From Rhizobium jaguaris (GTDB taxonomy: Bacteria > Pseudomonadota > Alphaproteobacteria > Rhizobiales > Rhizobiaceae): DNA of 64,000 nucleotides. The notes below the pieces were generated by a model. It saw only the letters and a program-made list of their open reading frames with translations. It had not been told where the DNA came from and ran no database searches. Of the stretch, positions 52,326 through 61,677 are shown piece after piece. Position 1 is the first letter of the stretch. Every line of letters starts with the position of its first letter. The translations under genes were made by a program, and so were the position numbers. The stretch is from the NCBI RefSeq assembly GCF_003627755.1, contig NZ_CP032695.1:2108001-2172000 (forward strand), read 5' to 3'.

Positions 52326-53488
52326 CTGACGGGCTAGAGCCGTTCGAACTCGCTTCCCTCATAACGGCCCATGACGACGGCAATTACGCCGAGGCCGTGG
52401 TGCCGCCGATCTTTCAGACATCGCTTTTCACCTTTGCCGACTACGACGACATGATCGCTTCCTATCGCGGCGAGAAAGTGCGGCCGATCTATACGCGCGG
52501 CCTCAATCCGACGGTGCGCATGTTCGAGGAAATGCTCGCGAAGCTCGAAGGTGCAGAGGACGCGCTCGGTTTTGCGAGCGGCATGGCTGCGATCTCGTCT
52601 GCCGTATTGAGCTTCGTCGAGCCAGGCGATCGCATCGTGGCGGTCAAGCATGTCTATCCGGATGCCTTCCGCCTCTTCGGCACGATCCTGAAGCGTATGA
52701 AGGTCGAGGTAGCCTATGTGGATGGCCGCGACGAGGAAGCTGTTGCCAAAGCGCTTCCCGGCGCCAAGGTCCTTTATCTGGAAAGCCCGACGAGCTGGGT
52801 GATGGAAGCCCATGATGTTGGCGCGCTCGCCGCACTCGCCAAGCGGCATGGTGTCATTTCGATGATCGACAACAGTTGGGCCAGCCCCTATTTCCAGCGG
52901 CCGTTGACGCTGGGCGTCGATCTCGTCATCCACTCCGCCTCCAAATATCTTGGCGGTCATAGCGATGTCGTTGCCGGTGTGGTCGCCGGCTCGAAACAGA
53001 CGATTGCGCGGGTGAAGGCCGAGGCATACCCTTATCTCGGCGGCAAGCTTTCGCCTTTCGACGCCTGGCTTTTGATCCGCGGCCTTCGCACTCTGCCGAT
53101 CCGCATGAAGGCGCACGAGGCTGCCGCAATGACGATTGCCAAGCGGCTGCAGGAACTCGATGTCGTCGAACAGGTCTGCCATCCAGGCCTTGCCAACCGA
53201 TTGCCCGCCGGCCTCAACGGCACCTCAGGCCTGTTTTCATTCATCTTCCGCGAAGGCGTCGATATCCGCGCCTTCGCGGATCACCTCAAGCTCTTCAAAC
53301 TGGGTGTGAGCTGGGGTGGGCACGAAAGCCTGATCGTACCGGGCGAGGTGGTGCTTCAGCAGAAGGCACAGCCGAATTCCGCGCATACCTTTGGTATCAA
53401 CCCGCGGTCCGTACGTCTCCATGTCGGTCTCGAAGGGACCGAGGCATTGTGGAGAGATATCGAGGAAGCGATCACCGCCGCCTCATAA
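52322..53488 (+). CDS. PLP-dependent Cys/Met-metabolism-type enzyme (cystathionine lyase/synthase family)
   Basis: A 388-residue fold type I PLP enzyme. YTRGLNPTVRMFEEMLAKLE binds the cofactor phosphate from the partner subunit, GFASGMAAISSAVLSF is the family loop, SMIDNSWASPYF holds the PLP-ring Asp, and SASKYLGGHSDVV contains the Schiff-base Lys. The C-terminal GVSWGGHESL Arg/Ser region is family-like. It cleaves or replaces a gamma- or beta-substituent of a sulfur amino acid in known members. Here it is coupled to a GntR regulator and to a sugar-type importer, so its natural substrate may be an imported conjugate (inference). Confidence 0.87.
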   Translation: MTDGLEPFELASLITAHDDGNYAEAVVPPIFQTSLFTFADYDDMIASYRGEKVRPIYTRGLNPTVRMFEEMLAKLEGAEDALGFASGMAAISSAVLSFVEPGDRIVAVKHVYPDAFRLFGTILKRMKVEVAYVDGRDEEAVAKALPGAKVLYLESPTSWVMEAHDVGALAALAKRHGVISMIDNSWASPYFQRPLTLGVDLVIHSASKYLGGHSDVVAGVVAGSKQTIARVKAEAYPYLGGKLSPFDAWLLIRGLRTLPIRMKAHEAAAMTIAKRLQELDVVEQVCHPGLANRLPAGLNGTSGLFSFIFREGVDIRAFADHLKLFKLGVSWGGHESLIVPGEVVLQQKAQPNSAHTFGINPRSVRLHVGLEGTEALWRDIEEAITAAS

Positions 53489-53528
53489 GACCATCAACCT
53501 AAGAGGAACACCTAAAAGGGGAACCAAC

Positions 53529-54788
53529 ATGAAAAGACTGATAACAGCAGCACTCTTTACCGCCATGATGGCCGGCACCGCCTTTGCCGATACGACACTG
53601 AAGCTCGTTGAGGTGATCACGAGCCCGGAGCGCACCGAGACGCTTAAGTCGATCGTCGCCAAGTTCGAGGCCGCCAACGCGGGCACCAAGGTCGATATCA
53701 TTTCCTTGCCCTGGAACGAAGCCTTCCAGAAGTTCGCTACCATGGTTTCGGCCGGCGACACGCCGGACGTGATGGAAATGCCCGATACCTGGCTGTCGCT
53801 CTACGGCAACAACGGCATGCTGGAAAGCCTTGAGCCCTATCTCGCCAAGTGGGAGCACACGAAGGAGCTGACGCCTCGCGCGCTGGAACTCGGTCGCGAC
53901 GTCAAGAACACCGCCTATATGTTACCCTACGGCTTCTACCTGCGTGCCATGTTCTACAACAAGAAGCTCTTGCAGCAGGCGGGCGTGAGCGAGCCGCCGA
54001 AGACCTTGGACGATTTCGTCAAGGCATCCGAAGCAGTCTCCAAGCTACCCGGCAAATACGGCTATTGCATGCGCGGCGGCCCCGGCGGCCTGAACGGCTG
54101 GATGATCTTCGCGGCCTCCATGGCCGGCGACAACAAGTACTTCAAAGATGACGGCACCTCGACGATGAACAGCCCCGGCTGGGCCAAGGGCATTGAATGG
54201 ATGGTCGATCTCTACAAGAAGGGATATGCGCCGAAGGACAGCGTCAACTGGGGCTTCAACGAAGTCGTCGCTGGCTTCTATTCTGGCACCTGCGCCTTCC
54301 TCGACCAGGATCCGGATGCTTTGATCGCCGTTGCCGAGCGCATGAAACCCGATGACTTCGGCGTAGCACCTCTGCCGAAAGGCCCGGATGGCAAGTCCTT
54401 CCCGACCATCGGCTACGGCGGCTGGTCGATGTTCTCGACGAGCCAGAACAAGGATCTTTCTTGGAAGCTGATCGCCACGCTCGAAGGGCCGGAAGGCAAC
54501 CTCACCTGGAACAAGAAGATCGGCGCACTGCCGGCCTATACCGCCGCGGAAAAGGACCCCTTCTACGCTGGCGACCAGTTCAAGGGCTGGTTCCAGGAAC
54601 TGGCGGACAAGAACACCGTCCCGACCGTCATGCCGACCTATCTTGAGGAATTCGCCTTCTTCAAGGATTCGCTCGCCATCAAGACGTCGCAACAGGCACT
54701 GCTCGGCGATATCTCGGCAAAGGATCTGGCCGACCAGTGGGCCGACTATCTGACCAAGGCGCAGCAGAAGTTCCTCGCCAAGAAATAG
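53529..54788 (+). CDS. CUT1 ABC transporter, periplasmic binding protein
   Basis: A 419-residue binding protein with a signal peptide (MKRLITAALFTAMMAGTAFA cut before DT). The mature part has the MalE/UgpB-type features: KSIVAKFEAANAGTKVDIIS, MVSAGDTPDVMEMPDTWLSL and FPTIGYGGWSMFSTSQNKDL. The ATG at 53529 is 40 bases after the PLP gene; the open frame reaches into that gene but similarity starts here. An intrinsic terminator directly after it should make this mRNA segment more abundant than the permease part. The ligand is unknown. Confidence 0.9.
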   Translation: MKRLITAALFTAMMAGTAFADTTLKLVEVITSPERTETLKSIVAKFEAANAGTKVDIISLPWNEAFQKFATMVSAGDTPDVMEMPDTWLSLYGNNGMLESLEPYLAKWEHTKELTPRALELGRDVKNTAYMLPYGFYLRAMFYNKKLLQQAGVSEPPKTLDDFVKASEAVSKLPGKYGYCMRGGPGGLNGWMIFAASMAGDNKYFKDDGTSTMNSPGWAKGIEWMVDLYKKGYAPKDSVNWGFNEVVAGFYSGTCAFLDQDPDALIAVAERMKPDDFGVAPLPKGPDGKSFPTIGYGGWSMFSTSQNKDLSWKLIATLEGPEGNLTWNKKIGALPAYTAAEKDPFYAGDQFKGWFQELADKNTVPTVMPTYLEEFAFFKDSLAIKTSQQALLGDISAKDLADQWADYLTKAQQKFLAKK

Positions 54789-54800
54789 ATTCGTCCCTCC

Positions 54801-54828
54801 GGCGGCGGAGCAATCCGCCGCCTTTTTT
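54801..54828 (+). terminator. Intrinsic terminator between binding-protein and permease genes
   Basis: GGCGGCGGA-GCAA-TCCGCCGCC is followed by TTTTTT, a 9-bp GC stem with a full T tract. It lies inside the operon and should cause partial termination, giving excess binding protein over permeases. Confidence 0.85.
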
Positions 54829-54879
54829 CCGCACATGAAACAGACGGCGTCTGAACGCCGCGAACGGGAACTCTTGCAG

Positions 54880-55815
54880 ATGGCTTCGATTACCGACACG
54901 CTCGACAGGCGTCACGACCGCAGGCCGTGGCGGAAGCGCCTCGCCGACGCCTCGGAACCCTATCTCTACAGCGCCCCGGCGCTCATCCTCATTATCGCCG
55001 TGATGCTGGTGCCGCTTGTGATCGGCATTTCCTATGCGTTTCGCGATATACAGTTGCTCAATCCGTTTTCCGGCGGCTTCATCGGCCTGCAGCACTTCCG
55101 CGATCTTTCAAAGGATGCCGCCTTTTACTGGGCGCTTAAGAATACGCTTTGGTGGACCGGAGCCTCGGTTGTTTTGCAATTTATCTTCGGGCTAATCCTT
55201 GCCCTACTGCTGGACAAGCCGTTTTTCGGCAGGGCGATCGTCCAGGCCCTGGTGTTTTTGCCGTGGGCAGTTCCATCCTTCCTCGCCGGCCTCAACTGGG
55301 CATGGCTCTTCAATCCCGTGATCGGGCCTATCCCGCACTGGCTGTTCGCTCTCGGCCTGATGAAGGAGCCCGGCAACATCCTTTCCGATCCGCAATATGC
55401 GATGTGGGGACCGATCGTCGCCAATGTCTGGTGGGGCATTCCCTTCTTTGCCATCACGCTGCTCGCGGCACTCCAGGCAATTCCACGCGATCTCTATGAA
55501 GCCGCTTCGATTGACGGTGCTGGCTGGTTCCAGCGCTTCCGCTCGATCACGCTTCCCTTCCTTGCCCCGACAATTGCCATCACAGTGCTGCTGCGCACGG
55601 TCTGGATCTCGAACTTCGCCGATTTGATCGTCGTCATGACAGGAGGTGGGCCGGCCGATCGGACCCAGATCGTCGCAAGCTACATCTTCACGCAGGCGTT
55701 CAAGCGACTGGATTTCGGTTATGCCTCGGCCATCGCGCTTGTCCTGCTCGTGCTGCTGCTCGCCTATTCCATGCTGATCATCCTGCTGCGGCAGACCCTG
55801 CTGAACAAGGATTGA
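54880..55815 (+). CDS. CUT1 ABC transporter, permease (MalF type)
   Basis: A 311-residue inner-membrane permease with six main membrane segments and the EAA loop DLYEAASIDGAGWFQRFRSI. Other family parts are ALVFLPWAVPSFLAGLNWAW and FADLIVVMTGGGPADRTQIV. The start is uncertain: ATG 54880 (MASITDTLDRRHD) or ATG 54835 right behind the terminator T tract. I prefer 54880, since the upstream ATG has no ribosome site. Confidence 0.88.
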   Translation: MASITDTLDRRHDRRPWRKRLADASEPYLYSAPALILIIAVMLVPLVIGISYAFRDIQLLNPFSGGFIGLQHFRDLSKDAAFYWALKNTLWWTGASVVLQFIFGLILALLLDKPFFGRAIVQALVFLPWAVPSFLAGLNWAWLFNPVIGPIPHWLFALGLMKEPGNILSDPQYAMWGPIVANVWWGIPFFAITLLAALQAIPRDLYEAASIDGAGWFQRFRSITLPFLAPTIAITVLLRTVWISNFADLIVVMTGGGPADRTQIVASYIFTQAFKRLDFGYASAIALVLLVLLLAYSMLIILLRQTLLNKD

Positions 55816-55818
55816 GCC

Positions 55819-56649
55819 ATGAGACGATCTATCATCCCCACTATCGCGCATCGCCTGGCAATCCTTTGCTACGTGGTTTTTGCGCTCTTCCCGCTCTTCT
55901 GGCTGCTGAAGGTCTCGGTCACGCCGAACGACCTGCTCTATACCGAAGGTGTGCGCATGTGGCCCTCGCGCACCACGTGGGAGCACTACGCTTTTGTGCT
56001 GCAACACAGCGACTTTCCGACATTCTTTGAAAACAGCCTGATCGTCTCGGCCTCTACGGCAATTGCCGTGACGATTTGTGCATCGCTTTCCGGCTATGCG
56101 CTCTCGCGCTTCACCTTCCGCGCCAAATATTGGATCGTGGCGCTGATGTTGCTGACGCAGATGTTTCCGCTGGTCATGCTGGTTGCGCCGATCTTCAAGA
56201 TCCTGACGCCGCTGCATCTCACGAACAGCCTAAGCGGCCTTGTCATCGTCTACACCGCTTTCAACGTGCCTTTTGCCACCTTCCTGATGCAGTCCTTCTT
56301 CGACGGCATCCCGAAGGACCTCGAAGAGGCTGCGATGATCGACGGCGCGACGCAGTTCACGGCGTTCCGGCAGATCATTTTGCCGTTGACGCTGCCCGGC
56401 ATTGCCGCAACGCTCGGTTTTGTCTTCACGGCCGCCTGGAGCGAGCTGCTGTTCGCCCTGATGCTCATCAATGGCAATCAGGCGGCGACCTTCCCGGTCG
56501 GGCTTCTCACCTTCGTTTCGAAATTCTCCGTGGATTTCGGGCAGATGATGGCCGCGGGCGTCATGGCGCTCATTCCGGCCGGCCTCTTCTTCCTGCTCAT
56601 CCAGCGTTATCTCGTGCAGGGCCTGACGGCCGGCGCGGTCAAGGGTTAG
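55819..56649 (+). CDS. CUT1 ABC transporter, permease (MalG type)
   Basis: A 276-residue permease, three bases after the first permease gene, with six membrane segments. The EAA loop is DLEEAAMIDGATQFTAFRQI, and the C-terminus YLVQGLTAGAVKG is the standard MalG-type ending. It forms the heterodimeric channel with the preceding protein and couples to the following ATPase. Confidence 0.92.
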   Translation: MRRSIIPTIAHRLAILCYVVFALFPLFWLLKVSVTPNDLLYTEGVRMWPSRTTWEHYAFVLQHSDFPTFFENSLIVSASTAIAVTICASLSGYALSRFTFRAKYWIVALMLLTQMFPLVMLVAPIFKILTPLHLTNSLSGLVIVYTAFNVPFATFLMQSFFDGIPKDLEEAAMIDGATQFTAFRQIILPLTLPGIAATLGFVFTAAWSELLFALMLINGNQAATFPVGLLTFVSKFSVDFGQMMAAGVMALIPAGLFFLLIQRYLVQGLTAGAVKG

Positions 56650-56653
56650 TCAA

Positions 56654-57712
56654 ATGGCATCGATCGATATCCAGAACGTCAAGAAAGCCTATGGCCACGT
56701 GCAGGTGCTGCACGATATCGACCTCAGGATCAAGGATGGCGAGTTCGTCGTCCTTGTCGGCCCATCCGGCTGCGGCAAATCAACGCTGCTTAGGATGATC
56801 GCCGGTCTCGAAGACATTAGCGGCGGCGAGATCCGGATAGCGGACAATCGTGTCAACGAGCTGCATCCGAAGGATCGCGACATCGCCATGGTGTTCCAGT
56901 CCTACGCCCTCTATCCGCATATGAACGTCGCCGGCAATATGAGCTACAGCCTCAAGCTCCGGAAGATCGCGAAGGAGAAGATCGGAAAAGCCGTCGCGGC
57001 CGCGGCGTCGAAGCTCGGGCTGGATCCTTTGCTCGAACGCCGCCCGAAGGCGCTTTCGGGCGGTCAGCGGCAGCGCGTCGCCATGGGCCGCGCCATCGTA
57101 CGCCAGCCGAAGGCCTTCCTCTTCGATGAGCCGCTTTCCAATCTCGACGCACGGCTGCGTGAACAAATGCGGGCCGAAATCAAGAAACTGCACGGCGACC
57201 TGAAGGCGACCTCAATCTACGTGACCCACGACCAGATCGAGGCGATGACGCTGGCGGACCGGATCGTTGCCATGCATGGCGGGGTGGTCCAGCAGGTCGG
57301 CAGCCCGCTCGAGCTTTACGACCGCCCCGCCAATCTCTTCGTGGCCGGCTTCATCGGCTCGCCGGGCATGAATTTCCTGGACGCCACCTACGAGGCCGGC
57401 GGTTTGAGGTTGAAGGACGGAACCATTATCCCGCTTTCGGCATCGCCGAACCTGTCGGCGGGCGCCAAGGTGACACTCGGAATTCGGCCCGAACATGTGG
57501 TCCTATCGAATGACGACTCCGGCATTAGCGCCGATGTGGAACTTGTCGAGCCGACCGGTTTCGGCATCATCCTCCATCTTTCGCTCCACGGCTTGCCGTT
57601 CAAGGTCTTCACGCTCAATCGCGAGGTGCTGAAGGCGGGACCAACGGTGAAGGTGATATTCCCGCCGCAACATGTGCATGTCTTCGACAGCGAGGGAAAA
57701 CGGGCGGCCTAG
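56654..57712 (+). CDS. CUT1 ABC transporter, ATPase (UgpC/MsmK type)
   Basis: A 352-residue ATPase with Walker A GPSGCGKSTLLRMI, signature KALSGGQRQRVAMGRAIV, Walker B AFLFDEPLSNLD and the His switch SIYVTHDQIEAMT. A C-terminal TOBE/MOI-type regulatory domain starts near residue 240 (LGIRPEHVVLSNDDSGISAD). It is the last gene of the operon, four bases after the MalG-type gene, and is followed by a RIME-like repeat. ATPases of this group can serve more than one importer. Confidence 0.93.
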   Translation: MASIDIQNVKKAYGHVQVLHDIDLRIKDGEFVVLVGPSGCGKSTLLRMIAGLEDISGGEIRIADNRVNELHPKDRDIAMVFQSYALYPHMNVAGNMSYSLKLRKIAKEKIGKAVAAAASKLGLDPLLERRPKALSGGQRQRVAMGRAIVRQPKAFLFDEPLSNLDARLREQMRAEIKKLHGDLKATSIYVTHDQIEAMTLADRIVAMHGGVVQQVGSPLELYDRPANLFVAGFIGSPGMNFLDATYEAGGLRLKDGTIIPLSASPNLSAGAKVTLGIRPEHVVLSNDDSGISADVELVEPTGFGIILHLSLHGLPFKVFTLNREVLKAGPTVKVIFPPQHVHVFDSEGKRAA

Positions 57713-57815
57713 AGCAATTCCAGGAAAAGTGCGTAGCGGTTTTCCGTCCGAAATTGCGAAAAAACAAAGGGATAGAGCGGGAAAGCGGTTCCGTGAAACG
57801 CTTTCCCGCTCTAGC
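57713..57815. repeat. RIME-type intergenic palindromic repeat
   Basis: The stretch starts AGCAATTCCAGGAAAAGTGC and continues with the reverse complements TTTTCC and AATTGC, then AAAACAAAGGGATAGAGCGG. This matches the Rhizobium intergenic mosaic element (RIME) as I remember it. A perfect 15-bp stem (57773-57787 with 57799-57813, TAGAGCGGGAAAGCG) ends it and may terminate the importer operon. Confidence 0.8.
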
Positions 57816-57890
57816 AACGTCTCAGATGGCTGCAAATTGCCGCATTGAGCTTGCGCGCCGAACGTCCTACGAACTTTGTCTGCAAAGGGG

Positions 57891-58307
57891 ATGAAGACGA
57901 CAGTGGGAAAGAGGCTCTCGGGGACAACGCAGTGGATGGTGCGCATCATATGCGCCCTCGCGCTGATGTTTGTCAGCTTCGCCCATCAGCCGCCCATTGC
58001 CAAGGCCGATGAACTCACGCCCATCGAGCTGGGACAATACCAGCTACCGGACGGGACCCGGCCCGTCTTGTGCCTCACGGACAAGGGGACTGACGACAAG
58101 GAACACGCTAAGACGCATGCACCAGGATGCGAGGCGTGCCGGATTGCCGCGGCCGCCCTGCTTCCCGCGCCGCCGACGGATGTTTGCGAGCATCTTGCCT
58201 TGATCGGCCAGGATGTGCTCGCACCCAAAACCGAAGCTTTCCATCGCCAGCTCTATCCGCCGAATACCGGCCCCCGCGCGCCACCCACCCTGCAGATCGT
58301 TGCCTGA
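57891..58307 (+). CDS. Small exported Cys-containing protein (DUF2946-like)
   Basis: A 138-residue protein with a signal-peptide-like segment (MVRIICALALMFVSFAHQPP). It carries a CxxC motif (GCEACRIAAAALLPAP) preceded by several histidines (KEHAKTHAPGC) and a second Cys pair position (LCLTDK, DVCEHL). Such His/Cys clusters and proximity to copC suggest copper handling. The family call is by resemblance only. Start uncertain: ATG 57891 or ATG 57936; a ribosome site is weak for both. Confidence 0.55.
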   Translation: MKTTVGKRLSGTTQWMVRIICALALMFVSFAHQPPIAKADELTPIELGQYQLPDGTRPVLCLTDKGTDDKEHAKTHAPGCEACRIAAAALLPAPPTDVCEHLALIGQDVLAPKTEAFHRQLYPPNTGPRAPPTLQIVA

Positions 58308-58600
58308 GCCTGCGTTGCGGCGCGAGCCGTGACGCTTGTTATCAACGGCGGCCGGCGATGCACGAGACCTGATCGTGTGCCGGCTGCGGGCGGACTGCCT
58401 CCATGCTGATCATCGCGACGAGAAACGGGCTGCCTCGGCATCCCGCCCGCGTGGCGCATCGGCATAAGGCCGCGATCTGAGCGGCAGCCCCTCCCCGCAG
58501 ACATGATTTCCCCGCGGCGCCGTCCAACACGTGAAGAGAGAATCCAATGTTCACCAGAGATCAAAGAACCTGTGCATCATCAACCAGAAGGAAGACCAGC

Positions 58601-58969
58601 ATGCCCCGGATGAAGACGCTCTTTTTTATCGCTGCCACAGCCAGCCTTGCATTTGCCGGCCACGCATTCGCCCATGCTCAGCTCAAATCGGCCGTGCCCG
58701 CAGCAGACAGCACGGTAAAACAGGCGCCATCAGAACTCGACCTTACCTTCTCCGAAGGACTGAACTTCAAGTTCAGCGGCGTGAAGGTCACCGGCCCTGG
58801 AAAGGCAGCCGTCAAGACCGGCGAAGGCATGCTGATGAACGGCGATAGCACGCTGATGGTGCCAATCACCGACAAGCTGACCGCCGGCAAATATACCGTG
58901 GAGTGGCATGCCCTTTCCGCCGACGGCCACAAGACCAATGGGACCTACAGCTTCACGGTAGCCCCATGA
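58601..58969 (+). CDS. copC: CopC-family periplasmic copper-binding protein
   Basis: A 122-residue exported protein. The signal peptide MPRMKTLFFIAATASLAFAG ends near AFA-HAQ, which leaves the N-terminal His that binds copper in this family. The fold signature follows: HAQLKSAVPAADSTVKQAPS, LTFSEGLNFKFSGVKV and WHALSADGHKTNGTYSFTV with the second His/Asp set. ATG 58601 has GGAAGA upstream. No copD follows; the upstream Cys-rich gene is the only linked candidate partner. Confidence 0.9.
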   Translation: MPRMKTLFFIAATASLAFAGHAFAHAQLKSAVPAADSTVKQAPSELDLTFSEGLNFKFSGVKVTGPGKAAVKTGEGMLMNGDSTLMVPITDKLTAGKYTVEWHALSADGHKTNGTYSFTVAP

Positions 58970-59028
58970 TCCCTGCCGGTAACGCGGCGATCCGCCTGAT
59001 CGCTTGATGCGGTACGCTGGGCCGCGTC

Positions 59029-59065
59029 CTCAGGCTGATCCTTTCGTCTGAAAGGTCAGCCTGAG
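59029..59065 (+). terminator. Hairpin after copC
   Basis: CTCAGGCTGA-T-CCTTTC pairs with GAAAGG-TCAGCCTGAG around a GTCT loop, 60 bases after copC. There is no T tract. It is probably a weak terminator. Confidence 0.45.
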
Positions 59066-59224
59066 AGCTTGGCCATCGGCTCTGCGAAGGAGGGAAACGA
59101 GCCGTATCCCGACCGGCTTCATCCTCAGGCATTGTTTAGTCGAGCTTTGGCGCCGCGGACACGGTTCTACCAGACGTTTCGGGCGAGCCGCAGGGTTTTC
59201 AGCCAGGAACCGCTTCCGGATCAA

Positions 59225-60763
59225 TCACCGGGCACTCGAGTTGTCGGTACGAGCATTGCGACCATAGACAGTAAACCGCTCATCCTTTGCAACGGGGTGA
59301 TAAGCAGAAAGCACCGCGGCAAAACGTGGTTGACCAAGCACGTGGTCGGTCCAAAGTGGCTCATCCTGCTGGATGACGATCAGATCGTAGTTGTAGCTGG
59401 CGAACTCGGCATATTTGGCGTCCAGATAGGCATCCGACCGCTTCTGGTACCGAGTGGCATCCGCCACTTCTCCTTTCGCCGAAGCCTCCTCGGCTAGAAC
59501 GTACGCAAGGGCGCCGAACCAGTCGCTGTTATTGGCGGACAAGAAGCGCGCCCCGACAATCCTGGCGAGCGGATGGGCAGCAGCGATATCGCTGCCGATG
59601 ACGCCGAGTGTCGGTTCCCCTTTCGATGCCGCTTTCACTGCAGCGACGAAAGCGTCCGCCGGCTTCTGCGTCGGTAAGAACGGCAACCATGCAAATGCGA
59701 CAACAATTGCACAAAGAGTGGCACGTCCGAGCGTTTCACGGTTGTAACGCCAGCCAGAAGACGCTGCTATTTTGCAAAGCACAGCAACAAAGGCCAGTGA
59801 GATCGCAGCAAAAGCGTGGTAGGCCCAGCCTTTACCCTGATAGATCAACGGCGCGACGGCAGCGAGCGAAGCGAGTAAGGTCACGGCACAAAGCGGTGTC
59901 ACCGGCGCTTTGGGTGCAACCACTCGGAACAGAAGGACAATCAGCAGGTAAAGCGGCCCATAGCATAGCGCGACCCTGACTGGATCACCCATCTTCATGT
60001 AGACATCCGCCACCTGCGGGAGGAGGTCGCGCATAAATTCGGGAGTAAGCAAAAAGACGAGTGCGATGTAGACGACACCGACAGTGCCGACGATACAATT
60101 CTCGGGAGCAAGGAGTAACCGAAGGTTTCGTCGCCGCCAGGCCACATAGAGCGCGGGCACAATGTAAGCGACGACATAATAGGCCTTCACCAGAACAAGA
60201 ACGCTGCCGCAGAGGCCGGCGCCGACGATCAGGGCGATACCGGGTGCGACACGGCGTGTTGTATCGGCCCGCAAGGCCATGAGCGCCAGCAATGGCAAGA
60301 ACAACACCGTGCCCACCTGATCTCTCTCAGTGAAGGCATTACCCGGAAAAATCATGAAGAGAGCGACGAATAGCGGCAGCAGCCGGAGCAGGGCATGATT
60401 TTCGGCAAAGCCCGCCCGCCGGACAATCAAGGCTGACAAACCCAGACCCACGATCACTGCAAGGCACGTGTAGAGATACATGCCGATTTCCGGAGCAAAC
60501 CCGACCCATCTCGACAGCATGATCGCCGGCAGGAAAAGCCAGATCGAAAACGGCGGGTTGTTGTCGATCACATCGACGTAAAGCCGCTCTCCGTTGAGTA
60601 CCCGCTCAGCCTCTGTAATGAGCCAGCTTGTGTCAACGATGGTGCCCCATCGCTGCTGCCACAGCGCCGCCACCACGAAGACCAGGGCACTCTGGATCAG
60701 CGCTACCCGCAGTACCGGCGACGTCGTCGATCCAAACCCGGACGTGTCCGTCGCACTACTCAT
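59225..60763 (-). CDS. Polytopic membrane protein, glycosyltransferase family 39-like
   Basis: A 512-residue protein with about ten membrane segments. The first external loop has DTSWLITEAERVLNGERLYV and DVIDNNPPFSIWLFLPAIML, which carry the Asp/Asn-Pro-Pro features of ArnT/PMT-type glycosyltransferases that use polyprenyl-phosphate sugars. A soluble C-terminal domain follows (from about 400, YNYDLIVIQQDEPLWTDHVL). The acceptor could be a surface polysaccharide or protein. Start uncertain: ATG 60763 (MSSATDTSGFG) or an upstream ATG at 60817. It is monocistronic. Confidence 0.6.
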   Translation of the reverse strand: MSSATDTSGFGSTTSPVLRVALIQSALVFVVAALWQQRWGTIVDTSWLITEAERVLNGERLYVDVIDNNPPFSIWLFLPAIMLSRWVGFAPEIGMYLYTCLAVIVGLGLSALIVRRAGFAENHALLRLLPLFVALFMIFPGNAFTERDQVGTVLFLPLLALMALRADTTRRVAPGIALIVGAGLCGSVLVLVKAYYVVAYIVPALYVAWRRRNLRLLLAPENCIVGTVGVVYIALVFLLTPEFMRDLLPQVADVYMKMGDPVRVALCYGPLYLLIVLLFRVVAPKAPVTPLCAVTLLASLAAVAPLIYQGKGWAYHAFAAISLAFVAVLCKIAASSGWRYNRETLGRATLCAIVVAFAWLPFLPTQKPADAFVAAVKAASKGEPTLGVIGSDIAAAHPLARIVGARFLSANNSDWFGALAYVLAEEASAKGEVADATRYQKRSDAYLDAKYAEFASYNYDLIVIQQDEPLWTDHVLGQPRFAAVLSAYHPVAKDERFTVYGRNARTDNSSAR

Positions 60764-61037
60764 ATTCGGCCAACCCTGTTGCCATCCGGCATTGCCGTTG
60801 AGCGTTCGATGCATCACAACTCATGTAAAACGTACCAATCATCAAACTTATGACTCGACTATAGCGCGAACTTGCTAAACTCGGCGTTAAGGCTTGGGAT
60901 GGTGGCACGGTCTCTGCCAGACAAATGGGACGAGCCGACATCGCACGGGGGGCAGAGGCTTGATAGCCGCTAGCCACATCGGGAAAGCCAGTGGCGCGCC
61001 CCGAAGCGAGCTCACCCCTTTGGATCAACAGGCTCAC

Positions 61038-61514
61038 TCACGGGCCATCCTCCGCAGGCGGCTTGGCGATCCAGCCGACAAAGGTGAGCCAGAGACCGAT
61101 CAGCACGACGATGCCGAAACCGATCCGTACGATAGGAAGCGCGCCCATCGAGGCCGCCGCGCCGCGTTCGATCAGTTGCGGCGTGGCCATGAGCAAGACG
61201 CCGCGGAGCGCCAGGAACCAGCCGAATAGGGAAATCAAAATCGCCGATGGGCTCGACCAATATTGGTGGAACGCAATGATCAGCAGCCCGCAGAAGAGTA
61301 GCAGGCCACCCACGAACCATAGGAGCCCCATATTTTCGAAGAATCCGGAGATCAGCGCGCCCATGTCCTGTATCCGCATCACGATGATGCCGGGGACGAT
61401 CACAAGCCAAGGCCCCATGACGCGGGCGAATGCACGGGTCCGTGCTTTGGATTCCGACGTTGCCGGCATGGGATTTCTCGCTTCTTCGCTGTTGGACCGA
61501 AGAATAAAATCCAT
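61038..61514 (-). CDS. Hypothetical inner-membrane protein
   Basis: About 158 residues with four hydrophobic segments: MGPWLVIVPGIIVMRI, LLWFVGGLLLFCGLLIIAFH, ILISLFGWFLALRGVLLMA and VRIGFGIVVLIGLWLTFVGW. It ends IAKPPAEDGP. I start it at ATG 61514 (MDFILRSNSEEAR), but ATG 61469 is also possible, and the open frame extends upstream to 61718 with poor composition. It is divergent from the Lrp regulator. The family is not recognised. Confidence 0.6.
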   Translation of the reverse strand: MDFILRSNSEEARNPMPATSESKARTRAFARVMGPWLVIVPGIIVMRIQDMGALISGFFENMGLLWFVGGLLLFCGLLIIAFHQYWSSPSAILISLFGWFLALRGVLLMATPQLIERGAAASMGALPIVRIGFGIVVLIGLWLTFVGWIAKPPAEDGP

Positions 61515-61677
61515 CTGGCGTTGATTTTGTTCCTCACTGGATGTGCCCAATCCCGGATGCGGCCACCTCAGCGTAGACCAATTCGTCAAGGGGCTCAGTT
61601 CTTGGATATGCGCTTGTAAGTCCCGGTGCCGAATGTCATTGGTCGAGTAGTCAGCCAATTCACAAGCAGTTCTCCAA

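Noticed and set aside
55204..56217. 337-codon minus-strand open frame
   Set aside because: Antisense to the permease genes; extreme Arg/Asp/Gln content.
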